Positions 1 through 6,848 of a stretch of DNA of 10,661 nucleotides are shown here, piece after piece. The stretch comes from Saprospiraceae bacterium (lineage in GTDB: Bacteria; Bacteroidota; Bacteroidia; Chitinophagales; Saprospiraceae): NCBI GenBank assembly GCA_014379665.1, contig JACMLK010000409.1, positions 1-10,661 on the forward strand, written 5' to 3'. A program made the position numbers and the translations under genes. How positions within the stretch are numbered: position 1 is the first letter of the stretch; the number at the start of each line of letters is the position of its first letter. Below the pieces are notes generated by a model that made no database searches, was not told the DNA's origin, and worked only from the letters and a program-made list of their open reading frames with translations.

Positions 1-1
1 A

Positions 2-763
2 TCTGAAGTCGCACTATTCATCGCAAGAAAATTATACCGATGGTTTGTGTATTCCGCTATTGATACGCAGATAGAACAGGACATCATTGTTCCTATGGCT
101 GAAATCATCCGAACCAATGATTATGAAATAGCACCTGCGCTTAAAGCACTCTTATCCAGTGAGCATTTTTATGAAGATTGTGTGATAGGATGTATCATAA
201 AAAATCCGGTTGATTTTTTGATGAGTCCGGTCAATCATTTCAATGTGGCATTGCCGGTTGACTTAGTATCTCGTCAGAGAGTATTAGCCAGCATTTATCA
301 ATTATCTTTTGCCATGCAAATGGGATTATTTCAGGCACCTTCAGTGGCTGGCTGGCAGGCATTCTATCAGGCACCTAACTTTTATAAATTATGGCTCAAT
401 GCCACATCATTACCGGCAAGAAAAGGATATTCAGATTCACTAGGTTCAGGAGGTATTCCTGTTAGCGGTTTCAGACTTCAGATCAATCCATTACAGACAC
501 TTAACAAATTTGGAAATCCTTCAGATGCAGACAATGTTATTGATGAATTATCACTGCTGATGTTTAGTAAACCTTTAGCGTCAAATCAAAAAACCGTTTT
601 AAGAAACACATTATTAGCCGGAGGAACTGCGGAGTCGTGGACAACCATATATAATACCTATGCATCTGATCCGGGAAATGATATGAAAGGACAACAAGTG
701 ATGACCAGAGTCAGACCATTGCTTGTGTATATGATGCGTATGCCCGAATTTCATCTTAGTTAA
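2..763 (+). CDS. DUF1800 family protein, C-terminal part (5' end outside window)
   Basis: The reading frame is open to the left edge, so this is the last 253 residues of a longer protein. The GTG at 47 is internal: the codons before it (SEVALFIARKLYRWFV) already match the DUF1800 core, which typically has an 'RKLYRWFV' helix followed by a 'LKALLSSEHFYE' segment and an 'IKNPVDFL' segment. Both later segments are seen here, and the protein ends in the family-like 'RPLLVYMMRMPEFHLS'. DUF1800 proteins are large, usually exported proteins without a settled biochemical role. They are very often encoded directly upstream of a DUF1501 protein, exactly as here (40-base gap, same strand), so the two are probably co-transcribed and act together at the cell surface or outside the cell. 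No C-terminal sorting domain is present on this protein. The family call is fairly sure; the function is unknown. Confidence 0.85.
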   Translation, partial: SEVALFIARKLYRWFVYSAIDTQIEQDIIVPMAEIIRTNDYEIAPALKALLSSEHFYEDCVIGCIIKNPVDFLMSPVNHFNVALPVDLVSRQRVLASIYQLSFAMQMGLFQAPSVAGWQAFYQAPNFYKLWLNATSLPARKGYSDSLGSGGIPVSGFRLQINPLQTLNKFGNPSDADNVIDELSLLMFSKPLASNQKTVLRNTLLAGGTAESWTTIYNTYASDPGNDMKGQQVMTRVRPLLVYMMRMPEFHLS

Positions 764-803
764 TCAAATCCATTATTGAATCAACACATAAATTATTTTA
801 AAC

Positions 804-2354
804 ATGAAACGCAGACAATTTATACAGGCAGGCTCGTTGATGTCACTTCCTATAGTTTTGGGAGGGATGGAAGTCTCCGCTATAGCAAAGTCATCTCTTT
901 TTGGAATGATAAATAATGGAGACGATAAAGTTCTGGTTCTTATTCAGCTCAATGGTGGAAATGATGGTCTCAATATGGTGATTCCTTTGGATCAGTATTC
1001 GGGGTTGAGTCAGGTACGTTCTTCCATCATGCTTCCGGAAAATTCCGTATTAAAACTCATAGACAAAACCGGACTGCATTCTTCCATGACAGGGCTTCAA
1101 CGATTATATAACGAAGGGAAAATGGCTGTAGTTCAGTCTGTCGGTTATCCCAATCAAAACCGATCACATTTCAGATCTACAGACATATGGACATCCGGCT
1201 CAGATGCTGAAGAGTTTGTAACTACCGGATGGGTAGGAAGATATCTGGATTTAAAATTCCCGGGATATCCTGAAGCTTATCCTAATATGGATTGTCCGGA
1301 TCCTTTTGCTATTACTTTCGGGGCAGTAGTTTCTGAAACTTGTCAGGGACCTGTGAGTAATTTCAGTTATTCCCTTGTAAACCAAACCACCGTCAAACTG
1401 GTGGAAGAAACGGTGGCTTCTCCGGCAGATAACAGTTGTTACAGCACTGAACTGGAATTTATCAGGACTACTATCAAACAGTCCAATGCATATGCTAACA
1501 CTGTACTTGAAGCGTTTGAAAAAGGGAACAATATATCTGTATATCCTGAAAACAACAGACTTGCTGATCAACTCAAAGTGGTAGCCAATCTGATATCAGG
1601 TGGATTGGGGACAAAAATTTATGTAGTTTCTCTTGGAGGTTTTGACACCCATGCCAATCAGGTTCTGATTGGAGATACTAATAATGGCGAACATGCTACA
1701 CTGATGCAATATGTATCAGAAGCAGTAACTGCTTTTGTGGATGATTGCAGTTCCCTGGGGATACATGAAAGAGTAGTGGGTATGACTTTTTCAGAATTCG
1801 GAAGACAGATAAGTGCTAATAATAGCTTTGGAACTGACCACGGTACTGCGGCGCCGTTGATGGTTTTTGGAAGTTGTGTCAATCATGGAGTGTATGGAGA
1901 AAATCCTGAAATTACGGCAAATATTGCTCCTCAGGAAGGAGTACCTATGCAGTTTGACTTCAGATCTGTGTATGCAAGTCTTCTTATCGACTGGCTGGGG
2001 GTAAGCGAATCCAATGTGAAGCAAGTGTTGTTTGAAGATTTCCAGAAGATTCCGTTTATTAAGAATTGTGCCATCCCGTCCTCTGCTGATGATTCAGAAA
2101 CTACCATTCAAGGTCAACTTACACCAAATCCTTGCACCGATCATACTTATCTTAATTTTGTCAACACGGGCCGTCATGTGAATGTAAGTATATTTAATGC
2201 TATAGGATCTCAACTTGATGTGTTGATCAATAAATCGTTGACCCAAAGTGCTCATGAATTATACATTAATACACAATCCTATACTCCCGGTTCTTATTTT
2301 GTGAGAGTAGCCATTGATAATAAAGTGAGGACGTTGAAGTTTGTTAAATTATAA
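804..2354 (+). CDS. DUF1501 family protein with Tat-like signal and T9SS type A sorting domain
   Basis: 516 residues. The N-terminus has a twin-arginine-like signal: KRRQF at 2-6, a hydrophobic stretch at about 9-21, and a possible cleavage site after SAIA (about 28). The DUF1501 domain covers about 43-415 and shows its usual blocks: LNGGNDGLN (49-57), NRSHFRSTDIW (119-129), GGFDTHANQ (278-286), SEFGR (330-334), GTDHGTAAP (343-351) and DFRSVYA (385-391). The Asp/His-rich blocks recall the alkaline-phosphatase/sulfatase fold, but no activity is established for the family. Residues about 436-516 form a T9SS type A sorting domain (LTPNP start, 'VSIFNAIGSQ', 'YTPGSYFVRV', final LKFVKL), which directs proteins across the outer membrane and onto the surface in Bacteroidota. 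It follows a DUF1800 gene, its usual partner, with a 40-base gap. ATG at 804 is chosen because it places the RR signal at the N-terminus; no Shine-Dalgarno is visible, as expected for the phylum. Confidence 0.92.
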   Translation: MKRRQFIQAGSLMSLPIVLGGMEVSAIAKSSLFGMINNGDDKVLVLIQLNGGNDGLNMVIPLDQYSGLSQVRSSIMLPENSVLKLIDKTGLHSSMTGLQRLYNEGKMAVVQSVGYPNQNRSHFRSTDIWTSGSDAEEFVTTGWVGRYLDLKFPGYPEAYPNMDCPDPFAITFGAVVSETCQGPVSNFSYSLVNQTTVKLVEETVASPADNSCYSTELEFIRTTIKQSNAYANTVLEAFEKGNNISVYPENNRLADQLKVVANLISGGLGTKIYVVSLGGFDTHANQVLIGDTNNGEHATLMQYVSEAVTAFVDDCSSLGIHERVVGMTFSEFGRQISANNSFGTDHGTAAPLMVFGSCVNHGVYGENPEITANIAPQEGVPMQFDFRSVYASLLIDWLGVSESNVKQVLFEDFQKIPFIKNCAIPSSADDSETTIQGQLTPNPCTDHTYLNFVNTGRHVNVSIFNAIGSQLDVLINKSLTQSAHELYINTQSYTPGSYFVRVAIDNKVRTLKFVKL

Positions 2355-2367
2355 CCGGTTAGCTATA

Positions 2368-2383
2368 ATCAGGATCGCCTGAT
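2368..2383. terminator. Possible bidirectional terminator hairpin between convergent genes
   Basis: A perfect inverted repeat, ATCAGG-ATCG-CCTGAT (6-bp arms, 4-base loop), sits in the 67-base gap between the stop codons of the DUF1501 gene and the convergent propeller/OmpA gene. On the plus strand it is followed by ATATTTTC, a weak T-rich tail; on the minus strand by TTATAG. Its position fits a shared terminator, but the stem is short. Confidence 0.4.
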
Positions 2384-2421
2384 ATTTTCAAAGTTCAGGA
2401 AGGTAAATATAAAGTATTTGA

Positions 2422-4197
2422 TTATACCCCTAATATTTTTATCTCCACTCTTTGATTTTTTAATCTTCCCTGAGCAGATGTGCTGTCAGTTAAGGGTTCT
2501 CTTTTCCCATAACCTTTATATGTCACACGGGATTTACTTATGCCTCTCTGATAAAGAAATTCTGCTACTTTTTTTGCTCTTGCCGTTGAAAGCTGATCGC
2601 AATATTCATGTGGAGGGATGGTATTGGTGTGTCCACCGATTTCAACCGTGACGGTTGGATTTAGCTCCATAAATTCGTACACTTCTTCCAGGACATCATA
2701 ATTTACCTGAGTGATGGCAGAACTGTCGGCGTCAAAATTTAACTCATTGATACGAAGTTTCTGACCGAGGGTGATTTTTGACATTTCAAGATCCGGTATA
2801 AATTTTTCCCTCTTGACATTGTAAGTACTGCTGGCCATGCAACCATTTTTATCTTTCACATTGAGGCTATACAATCCTGAAGGCACATTGATCAGATTTT
2901 GAGTGGTCTGACCATTTGACCATCTATAAGAAAAGTTTCCTGCACCTCCTGAAACATTGATCATTATAGAGCCATCCGGACTTTCAGGATTAGTGACCCG
3001 ATTGTTGGAAATCACATCAACGACGATGGGTTCAGGTGAAGATAATTCAATATTCGCAACTGAAGTATTCTGCAATTTATCCGTGACAGTAACTTCATAG
3101 GTACCGGCACCAAGTCCTGAAATCTGACTTCCGCTTAAACCTTCTTTGTTCCAGGTATAAGTATATGGTCTTGTACCGCCTGAGACGCTTACTTTAATAC
3201 TACCGTTTTTATTTCCCATACATTGGATATTGGATTCAATCAGGCAAATGGCGTTCACTTGCTCTTTGGCCACATCACCAAATAATAATTTATAAAAACC
3301 GGCACCATCTGTTCCTATCCAGATATTATCATTTCTGTCACACCCAAGGCTTAACGCTGCTTTGCTTAGAGATGCAGCATCTTCCGAATAGTTTTCTATT
3401 TTTTCAGCATAAGGATCATATCTCACCAGAATATCTGACGCAATATAAATTCTGCCTTTTGAGTCGATAATGAAATTATTTATTTTCCCGCTATATTGCG
3501 ACGGATCGAGTTTTACCGGGAAGAGTCTGTTAAATTTATTAATCAGAAACATATCCTTATCACTGATAATCCATTGGCCTTCATTATTCTCACAGGTAGC
3601 CAGCATTTTATATTTTTTGTCTTGCAACTCCCATTTTTCTCCTTCTATTCTCACATAACCTTTATCAGTACCTACCCATAATATATTGTTTCTATCTGCA
3701 TGCACAAAGTTTATGATATTGCTTTCAAGCCTGGAGTTTTCGCTGTCATAAGCTTTATATTTATTGGTACTTGTATTGAACTGGAATAAACCATTGTTGG
3801 TTCCTATCCAAATGCTACCTTCGAGATATGCGATATCAGAAATAATATTCTGAACAGGTAATGGATATGAAGCCTTTGTTTTTTGGTTTAATATGGCGTT
3901 GGAAGAAGCGGCCCATATATTGTATTTCCGGTCGGCTATAACATCTTTAATTTCTGTATTGGGAAAATAAATATTAAATTTACTGCCATCACCTGTTGTT
4001 TCTATCAATCCCTTGTTGCTTGCAAGCCAGATAATATTTTTATCATCAATAAATATACTTTGAACCCGCGCATCAGTACTGACCTTGTCAAATCTGGTGA
4101 TAGACACTTTTGAAGAATCCACCTGCCCTTGTGCCATTGAAGTACAAAGGAGCATTATTAACACTGAGAAGCCTAAAATGAATTTTGTGATGTTCAT
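2422..4197 (-). CDS. Seven-bladed propeller (Reg_prop) / SprB repeat / OmpA-domain envelope protein
   Basis: 591 residues. A Sec signal peptide lies at about 1-24 (hydrophobic 6-20, then SMAQGQ); no proper lipobox. Residues about 40-305 contain seven repeats with the two-component-regulator-propeller signature (aromatic, then a small residue and S/T): W57, W95, W130, W174, W209, Y251 and W293, spaced 35-44 residues, enough for one closed seven-bladed beta-propeller. Two SprB-type Ig-like repeats follow (about 318-388 and 391-461, each with DGS/NGSI...VSGG...Y.W and GLY/GTY blocks). The C-terminus (about 475-591) is an OmpA-family peptidoglycan-binding domain with LNFDADSS, GGHTN, LSTARAKKVAEFL and NQRVEI. 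The usual Asp of GHTD is Asn525, while Arg540 is kept. Such propellers normally form the periplasmic sensor of hybrid histidine kinases; here no kinase is attached. I infer a periplasmic or outer-membrane protein tethered to the cell wall, perhaps presenting the propeller for ligand or protein binding. It is convergent with the DUF1501 gene. Confidence 0.88.
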   Translation of the reverse strand: MNITKFILGFSVLIMLLCTSMAQGQVDSSKVSITRFDKVSTDARVQSIFIDDKNIIWLASNKGLIETTGDGSKFNIYFPNTEIKDVIADRKYNIWAASSNAILNQKTKASYPLPVQNIISDIAYLEGSIWIGTNNGLFQFNTSTNKYKAYDSENSRLESNIINFVHADRNNILWVGTDKGYVRIEGEKWELQDKKYKMLATCENNEGQWIISDKDMFLINKFNRLFPVKLDPSQYSGKINNFIIDSKGRIYIASDILVRYDPYAEKIENYSEDAASLSKAALSLGCDRNDNIWIGTDGAGFYKLLFGDVAKEQVNAICLIESNIQCMGNKNGSIKVSVSGGTRPYTYTWNKEGLSGSQISGLGAGTYEVTVTDKLQNTSVANIELSSPEPIVVDVISNNRVTNPESPDGSIMINVSGGAGNFSYRWSNGQTTQNLINVPSGLYSLNVKDKNGCMASSTYNVKREKFIPDLEMSKITLGQKLRINELNFDADSSAITQVNYDVLEEVYEFMELNPTVTVEIGGHTNTIPPHEYCDQLSTARAKKVAEFLYQRGISKSRVTYKGYGKREPLTDSTSAQGRLKNQRVEIKILGV

Positions 4198-4247
4198 TCG
4201 TTTTTATTTATTTTTGATATGGTCCGATGATATGACAGCCAAATGAA

Positions 4248-4300
4248 ATACAATGGTTAAATAATAATTTTTAAAATACTGAAAATGTGAACCATTATAT
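4248..4300. repeat. Inverted repeat in the gap upstream of the propeller/OmpA gene
   Basis: ATACAATGGTT (4248-4258) and AACCATTATAT (4290-4300) are inverted copies matching at 10 of 11 positions, separated by 31 AT-rich bases. The repeat lies about 50-100 bases upstream of the propeller/OmpA start and about 100 bases past the end of the CHAP gene. It could be a regulator site for the former or a transcript-end structure for the latter. There is no T-run next to it, so a classical terminator is less likely. The rest of this 205-base gap is AT-rich with no ORF or RNA gene that I can see. Confidence 0.45.
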
Positions 4301-4402
4301 TTTGATATATGATCATTTATAAGTCATTCAAATATAACTGTAAATTTCGGATTTTATTTTGTAGTTGATGATACCAAGGTAATATATTTCATTTTATATA
4401 TA

Positions 4403-4966
4403 TTATTCCTTTCTTAGCCATCCCAGTATATTATAATCTGCGATGGTCCAATATTGATAAAAATTAACCAGCGGAATTTTTATCCTGCTTTTTGATCCGA
4501 TATTCTGCTGTACTATTTCTATTTCCTCATCTGTCACTTTTGAAATGATAGCTACATGACCAAATCTGTTACCTGGATAACCATCATAAACAAGGATGTC
4601 ATTTACTGCAGGTTTATATTCTCTGACATTCCTGTACTGCATCAATCCTCTATGCACATTATAAGCCCTGTCACCAAGTTTTTTATCAAAAAAGTCCTTG
4701 GCATGTCCGTATGAATTGGTCATTTTGTGTCCGAACACTTCGTAATAATATCTTTTTACAAATTCAACACATTGATATTTGAGTCCGAGATTATAACCGT
4801 CAGGGGCTACACTTCTACCTATGACATTGGTAAAATTATGCCCGTTGTAATACACCGCAACCTTATTATAGGAATCAATTTTTGCTCCAACTTCTGTTGT
4901 CTTATTATCAAAAGAAAATAAGACAAACGTTAAACCAAAAATTAATAATATCTTATTGAATTTCAT
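4403..4966 (-). CDS. Exported CHAP-domain amidase, related to the glutathionylspermidine amidase domain
   Basis: 187 residues from the ATG at 4966. An upstream in-frame ATG at 4996 would add MYYCTIIQVS before a clear signal-like N-terminus (MKFNKILLIFGLTFVLFSF), so the later start is preferred. The CHAP (NlpC/P60-like cysteine peptidase) domain covers about 40-187: catalytic Cys66 in KYQCVEFVKRYY, His137 in FGHVAIIS, and a polar third position near QQN (153-155). The blocks 'GLKYQCVEF', 'GHVAIIS', 'QQNIGS' and C-terminal 'ILGWL' match the order and spacing seen in the amidase half of E. coli glutathionylspermidine synthetase/amidase, where the last polar block reads EQN. Here there is no ATP-grasp synthetase half and the protein is apparently exported, so a cell-wall peptide substrate is more likely than glutathionylspermidine (inference). 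It is separated from tsaD by 134 bases, so it may or may not share that transcript. The family call is firm; the substrate is unknown. Confidence 0.82.
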   Translation of the reverse strand: MKFNKILLIFGLTFVLFSFDNKTTEVGAKIDSYNKVAVYYNGHNFTNVIGRSVAPDGYNLGLKYQCVEFVKRYYYEVFGHKMTNSYGHAKDFFDKKLGDRAYNVHRGLMQYRNVREYKPAVNDILVYDGYPGNRFGHVAIISKVTDEEIEIVQQNIGSKSRIKIPLVNFYQYWTIADYNILGWLRKE

Positions 4967-5068
4967 TGAGACCTGAATTATGGTGCAATAATACAAAATA
5001 TTACACTTTTTTTTATATAATATCTCAATTTAATACATTTCTTAACACTTCCTTACATTCATAAATCC

Positions 5069-5088
5069 GCCAAATAACCTGGTTAGGC
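5069..5088. other. Small dyad-symmetric element just past the tsaD stop
   Basis: TAACC-T-GGTTA (5075-5085) is a perfect palindrome around one central base. It is flanked by GCC (5069-5071) and GGC (5086-5088), with an extra AAA on one side. It begins 13 bases after the tsaD stop on the minus strand. As RNA it could form only a short bulged hairpin without a T-run; as DNA it could be a protein-binding site. The remainder of the 134-base gap to the CHAP gene is AT-rich and holds no gene. Confidence 0.25.
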
Positions 5089-5100
5089 ATTTGAAAGATC

Positions 5101-6111
5101 TTAAAATTCCAGTCTTGCCTTTGCCACTGCAGACTGATCTGCAAAATCATTTTTTAAATATTTAAAATACCCTGAAATGCCAATCATAGCTGCATTGTCG
5201 GTACAATATTCAAATTTTGGAATATAAGTTTTCCAACCTTCTTCTACTCCCATTTTCAAAAGTGAAGATCTCAGAAAACTATTGGCAGAAACGCCTCCAC
5301 TTATACCAATTTCTTTGATGTTAGTCATTTCTGATGCCTTTTTCAATTTCTTTAAAAGGATCTGAACGATCGTTGTTTGAATGGAACAGGCTAAGTCGTT
5401 TACATTTTCTGTAATAAAAGCAGGATTGTCTGACATTTCTTTTTGTAAAAAGTACAAAACAGATGTTTTAAGCCCGCTGAAGCTGAAATCCAGATCATTT
5501 ACTTTTGGTTCGGTAAATCTGAACACATACTTTCCTTGCTTTGCCAGTCTGTCTATCTCCGGTCCGGCCGGATATTCCAGACCAAGCATCTTTCCTGTTT
5601 TATCAAAAGCTTCACCTGCAGCATCGTCAATAGTGGTACCCAAAATTTCCATCTCAGTATAATCATTGACTTTAACTATCTGGGTATGACCACCTGAAAC
5701 AGTCAGACAAAGAAATGGAAAAACAGGTTTCGGATTTTCAATAAAATGAGCCAATACATGGGCATGCATGTGATGAACATCGATCAGTGGAATATTGAGG
5801 CACATTGCCATAGATTTGGCTACTCCAACTCCCACCATAAGACTTCCCAGTAAACCCGGGCCTGCTGTGAAAGCAATAGCATCGAGTTGTTCCACTGTTA
5901 TGCCTGCACTTTTTATTGCTCCGTCGATTACGGGTATTATTTGTATCAAATGCTGGCGGCTGGCCAGTTCAGGTATCACACCACCATAGTTTTGGTGTAC
6001 AGTTTGATTGGCAATGAGGTTGCTCAACACAATTCCATCCCTGATCACTGCTGCTCCGGTATCGTCGCATGAAGATTCAATGGCGAGTATGGTGATCGTT
6101 TTTTTTGTCAA
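5101..6111 (-). CDS. tsaD: tRNA N6-adenosine threonylcarbamoyltransferase TsaD
   Basis: TsaD (Kae1/Qri7/YgjD family, ASKHA fold) transfers the threonylcarbamoyl group from threonylcarbamoyl-AMP to A37 of ANN-decoding tRNAs, in a complex with TsaB and TsaE in the cytoplasm. 336 residues, a normal bacterial length. Seen: ILAIESSCDDT at 8-18, GGVIPELASR at 43-52, the metal-binding HMHAH at 114-118, SGGHTQ at 139-144, DDAAGEAFDKTGK at 162-174, FSFSGLKT at 209-216, SGGVSANS at 271-278 and the metal ligand Asp305 in CTDNAAMIG. The start is odd: there is no in-frame ATG before the essential N-terminal strand. The codons upstream are TAA-ATT-TAT-AAC-ATA-ATC-TTG, so TTG at 6111 is the most plausible initiator. 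A run of eight A follows it, but shifting the frame there does not provide a nearby ATG. tsaB and tsaE are not in this window. Confidence 0.97.
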   Translation of the reverse strand: MTKKTITILAIESSCDDTGAAVIRDGIVLSNLIANQTVHQNYGGVIPELASRQHLIQIIPVIDGAIKSAGITVEQLDAIAFTAGPGLLGSLMVGVGVAKSMAMCLNIPLIDVHHMHAHVLAHFIENPKPVFPFLCLTVSGGHTQIVKVNDYTEMEILGTTIDDAAGEAFDKTGKMLGLEYPAGPEIDRLAKQGKYVFRFTEPKVNDLDFSFSGLKTSVLYFLQKEMSDNPAFITENVNDLACSIQTTIVQILLKKLKKASEMTNIKEIGISGGVSANSFLRSSLLKMGVEEGWKTYIPKFEYCTDNAAMIGISGYFKYLKNDFADQSAVAKARLEF

Positions 6112-6170
6112 GATTATGTTATAAATTTACAGCGTATAAATATTTTTAAATATTTTTGCCATTGATACGC

Positions 6171-6178
6171 CAAAAGTA
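6171..6178 (-). promoter_or_regulatory. Putative -7 promoter box for tsaD, inside a near-palindrome
   Basis: On the minus strand the bases read TACTTTTG, a full match to the Bacteroidetes -7 consensus TAnnTTTG, about 60 bases upstream of the tsaD start. No TTG (-33) is found at 19-21 bases, so support is incomplete. The box is half of a 13-base palindrome, AAAGTA-G-TACTTT (6173-6185). The plus-strand half reads TACTTTG, one base short of the consensus, with a TTG 20 bases before its GTACTTTG (6156-6158), so it could serve the divergent operon starting at 6252. Confidence 0.4.
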
Positions 6179-6251
6179 GTACTTTGTGCATCAAATTAAC
6201 GTAACAAAACATAAAAATCATATTAAATAATCCAATTTTAAAGCACACTTT

Positions 6252-6839
6252 ATGAGGAAGGGAATTAATCTGTTTTTAATATTATTAACAGTTATTTTGA
6301 CTTATTGGTTGTATTCGTCTGTAAGAGAACCAATTGCATTTCACCAGGAAACTGATAAGCGCAAAGATGCCGTGATCAAAGTACTAAAAAAGCTGCAAAT
6401 CGCTCAGGAAGTGTACAGAGCGGTTACGGGTAAGTATGCCAATAACTTTGATTCACTTTCGAGTGTGTTAAAAAATAAAAAGATTGAGGTGGTAAAGCTC
6501 GAAGCGGATCCTTCTGATCCTTCCAATGCGGATAAATTTATCAGAACCGTGAGCTACAAAAGTGCACAGGATAGTTTGTACAGCCTTTTGGGAGGTCCTT
6601 TAAATATAGATTCCTTAAGGTTTGTTCCATTTACGGATGGAAAGATATTTAAAATTGCAGCAGACACCCTCACACATCAGAGCAATCTGGTAAATGTATT
6701 GGAGATTAGTACTCAATATAAAGATTTTATGGGACCTTACGCTGACAAAAGATATCAGAAATATGATGCTTACTATGATCCTGAAAAGGTCCTTAAATTT
6801 GGAGACATGAATTCTCCAAACACCAACGGAAACTGGTAA
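6252..6839 (+). CDS. Membrane-anchored pseudopilin-like protein of unknown function
   Basis: 195 residues. One N-terminal membrane segment (about 5-21, GINLFLILLTVILTYWL) is followed by a long charged helix (about 33-60). Within it, 'LKKLQIAQEVYRAVTGKYANNFDSL' resembles the helix of type II/IV pseudopilins, where an N-terminal helix ends in an 'A...Y....G.YP' pattern. There is no prepilin peptidase site (G followed by F-T-L-I-E), so it would stay as an inner-membrane protein with a periplasmic domain of about 170 residues. The rest (DPSDPSNADKFIR, LRFVPFTDGK, FKIAADTL) belongs to a type of conserved hypothetical protein I recall from Bacteroidota, with no assigned role. It is the first gene of a tight operon: the next ATG is 9 bases after its stop. 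A divergent promoter region with tsaD lies upstream. Family and function are not settled. Confidence 0.7.
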   Translation: MRKGINLFLILLTVILTYWLYSSVREPIAFHQETDKRKDAVIKVLKKLQIAQEVYRAVTGKYANNFDSLSSVLKNKKIEVVKLEADPSDPSNADKFIRTVSYKSAQDSLYSLLGGPLNIDSLRFVPFTDGKIFKIAADTLTHQSNLVNVLEISTQYKDFMGPYADKRYQKYDAYYDPEKVLKFGDMNSPNTNGNW

Positions 6840-6848
6840 AAATTTCTA

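Noticed and set aside
47..763. GTG at 47 as the start of a 238-residue gene
   Set aside because: The frame is open to the left edge and the residues before the GTG already belong to the DUF1800 core, so this is a partial gene rather than a GTG start.
2418..2651. 77-residue plus-strand frame with hydrophobic residues opposite the OmpA domain
   Set aside because: Its hydrophobic look comes from the complement of the OmpA coding sequence; no supporting start or relatives seen.
4967..4996. Upstream ATG at 4996 for the CHAP protein
   Set aside because: It adds MYYCTIIQVS before a clear signal-type N-terminus and would mask the signal; the ATG at 4966 fits better.
5381..5662. 93-residue plus-strand frame inside tsaD
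   Set aside because: It is antisense to a fully conserved TsaD region and shows no recognisable domain; a shadow of the real gene.
6098..6111. Frameshift in the eight-A run as the reason tsaD lacks an ATG
   Set aside because: No nearby ATG becomes available in the other frames upstream, and the stop at 6127-6129 rules out the in-frame ATG at 6162. The TTG start is simpler.
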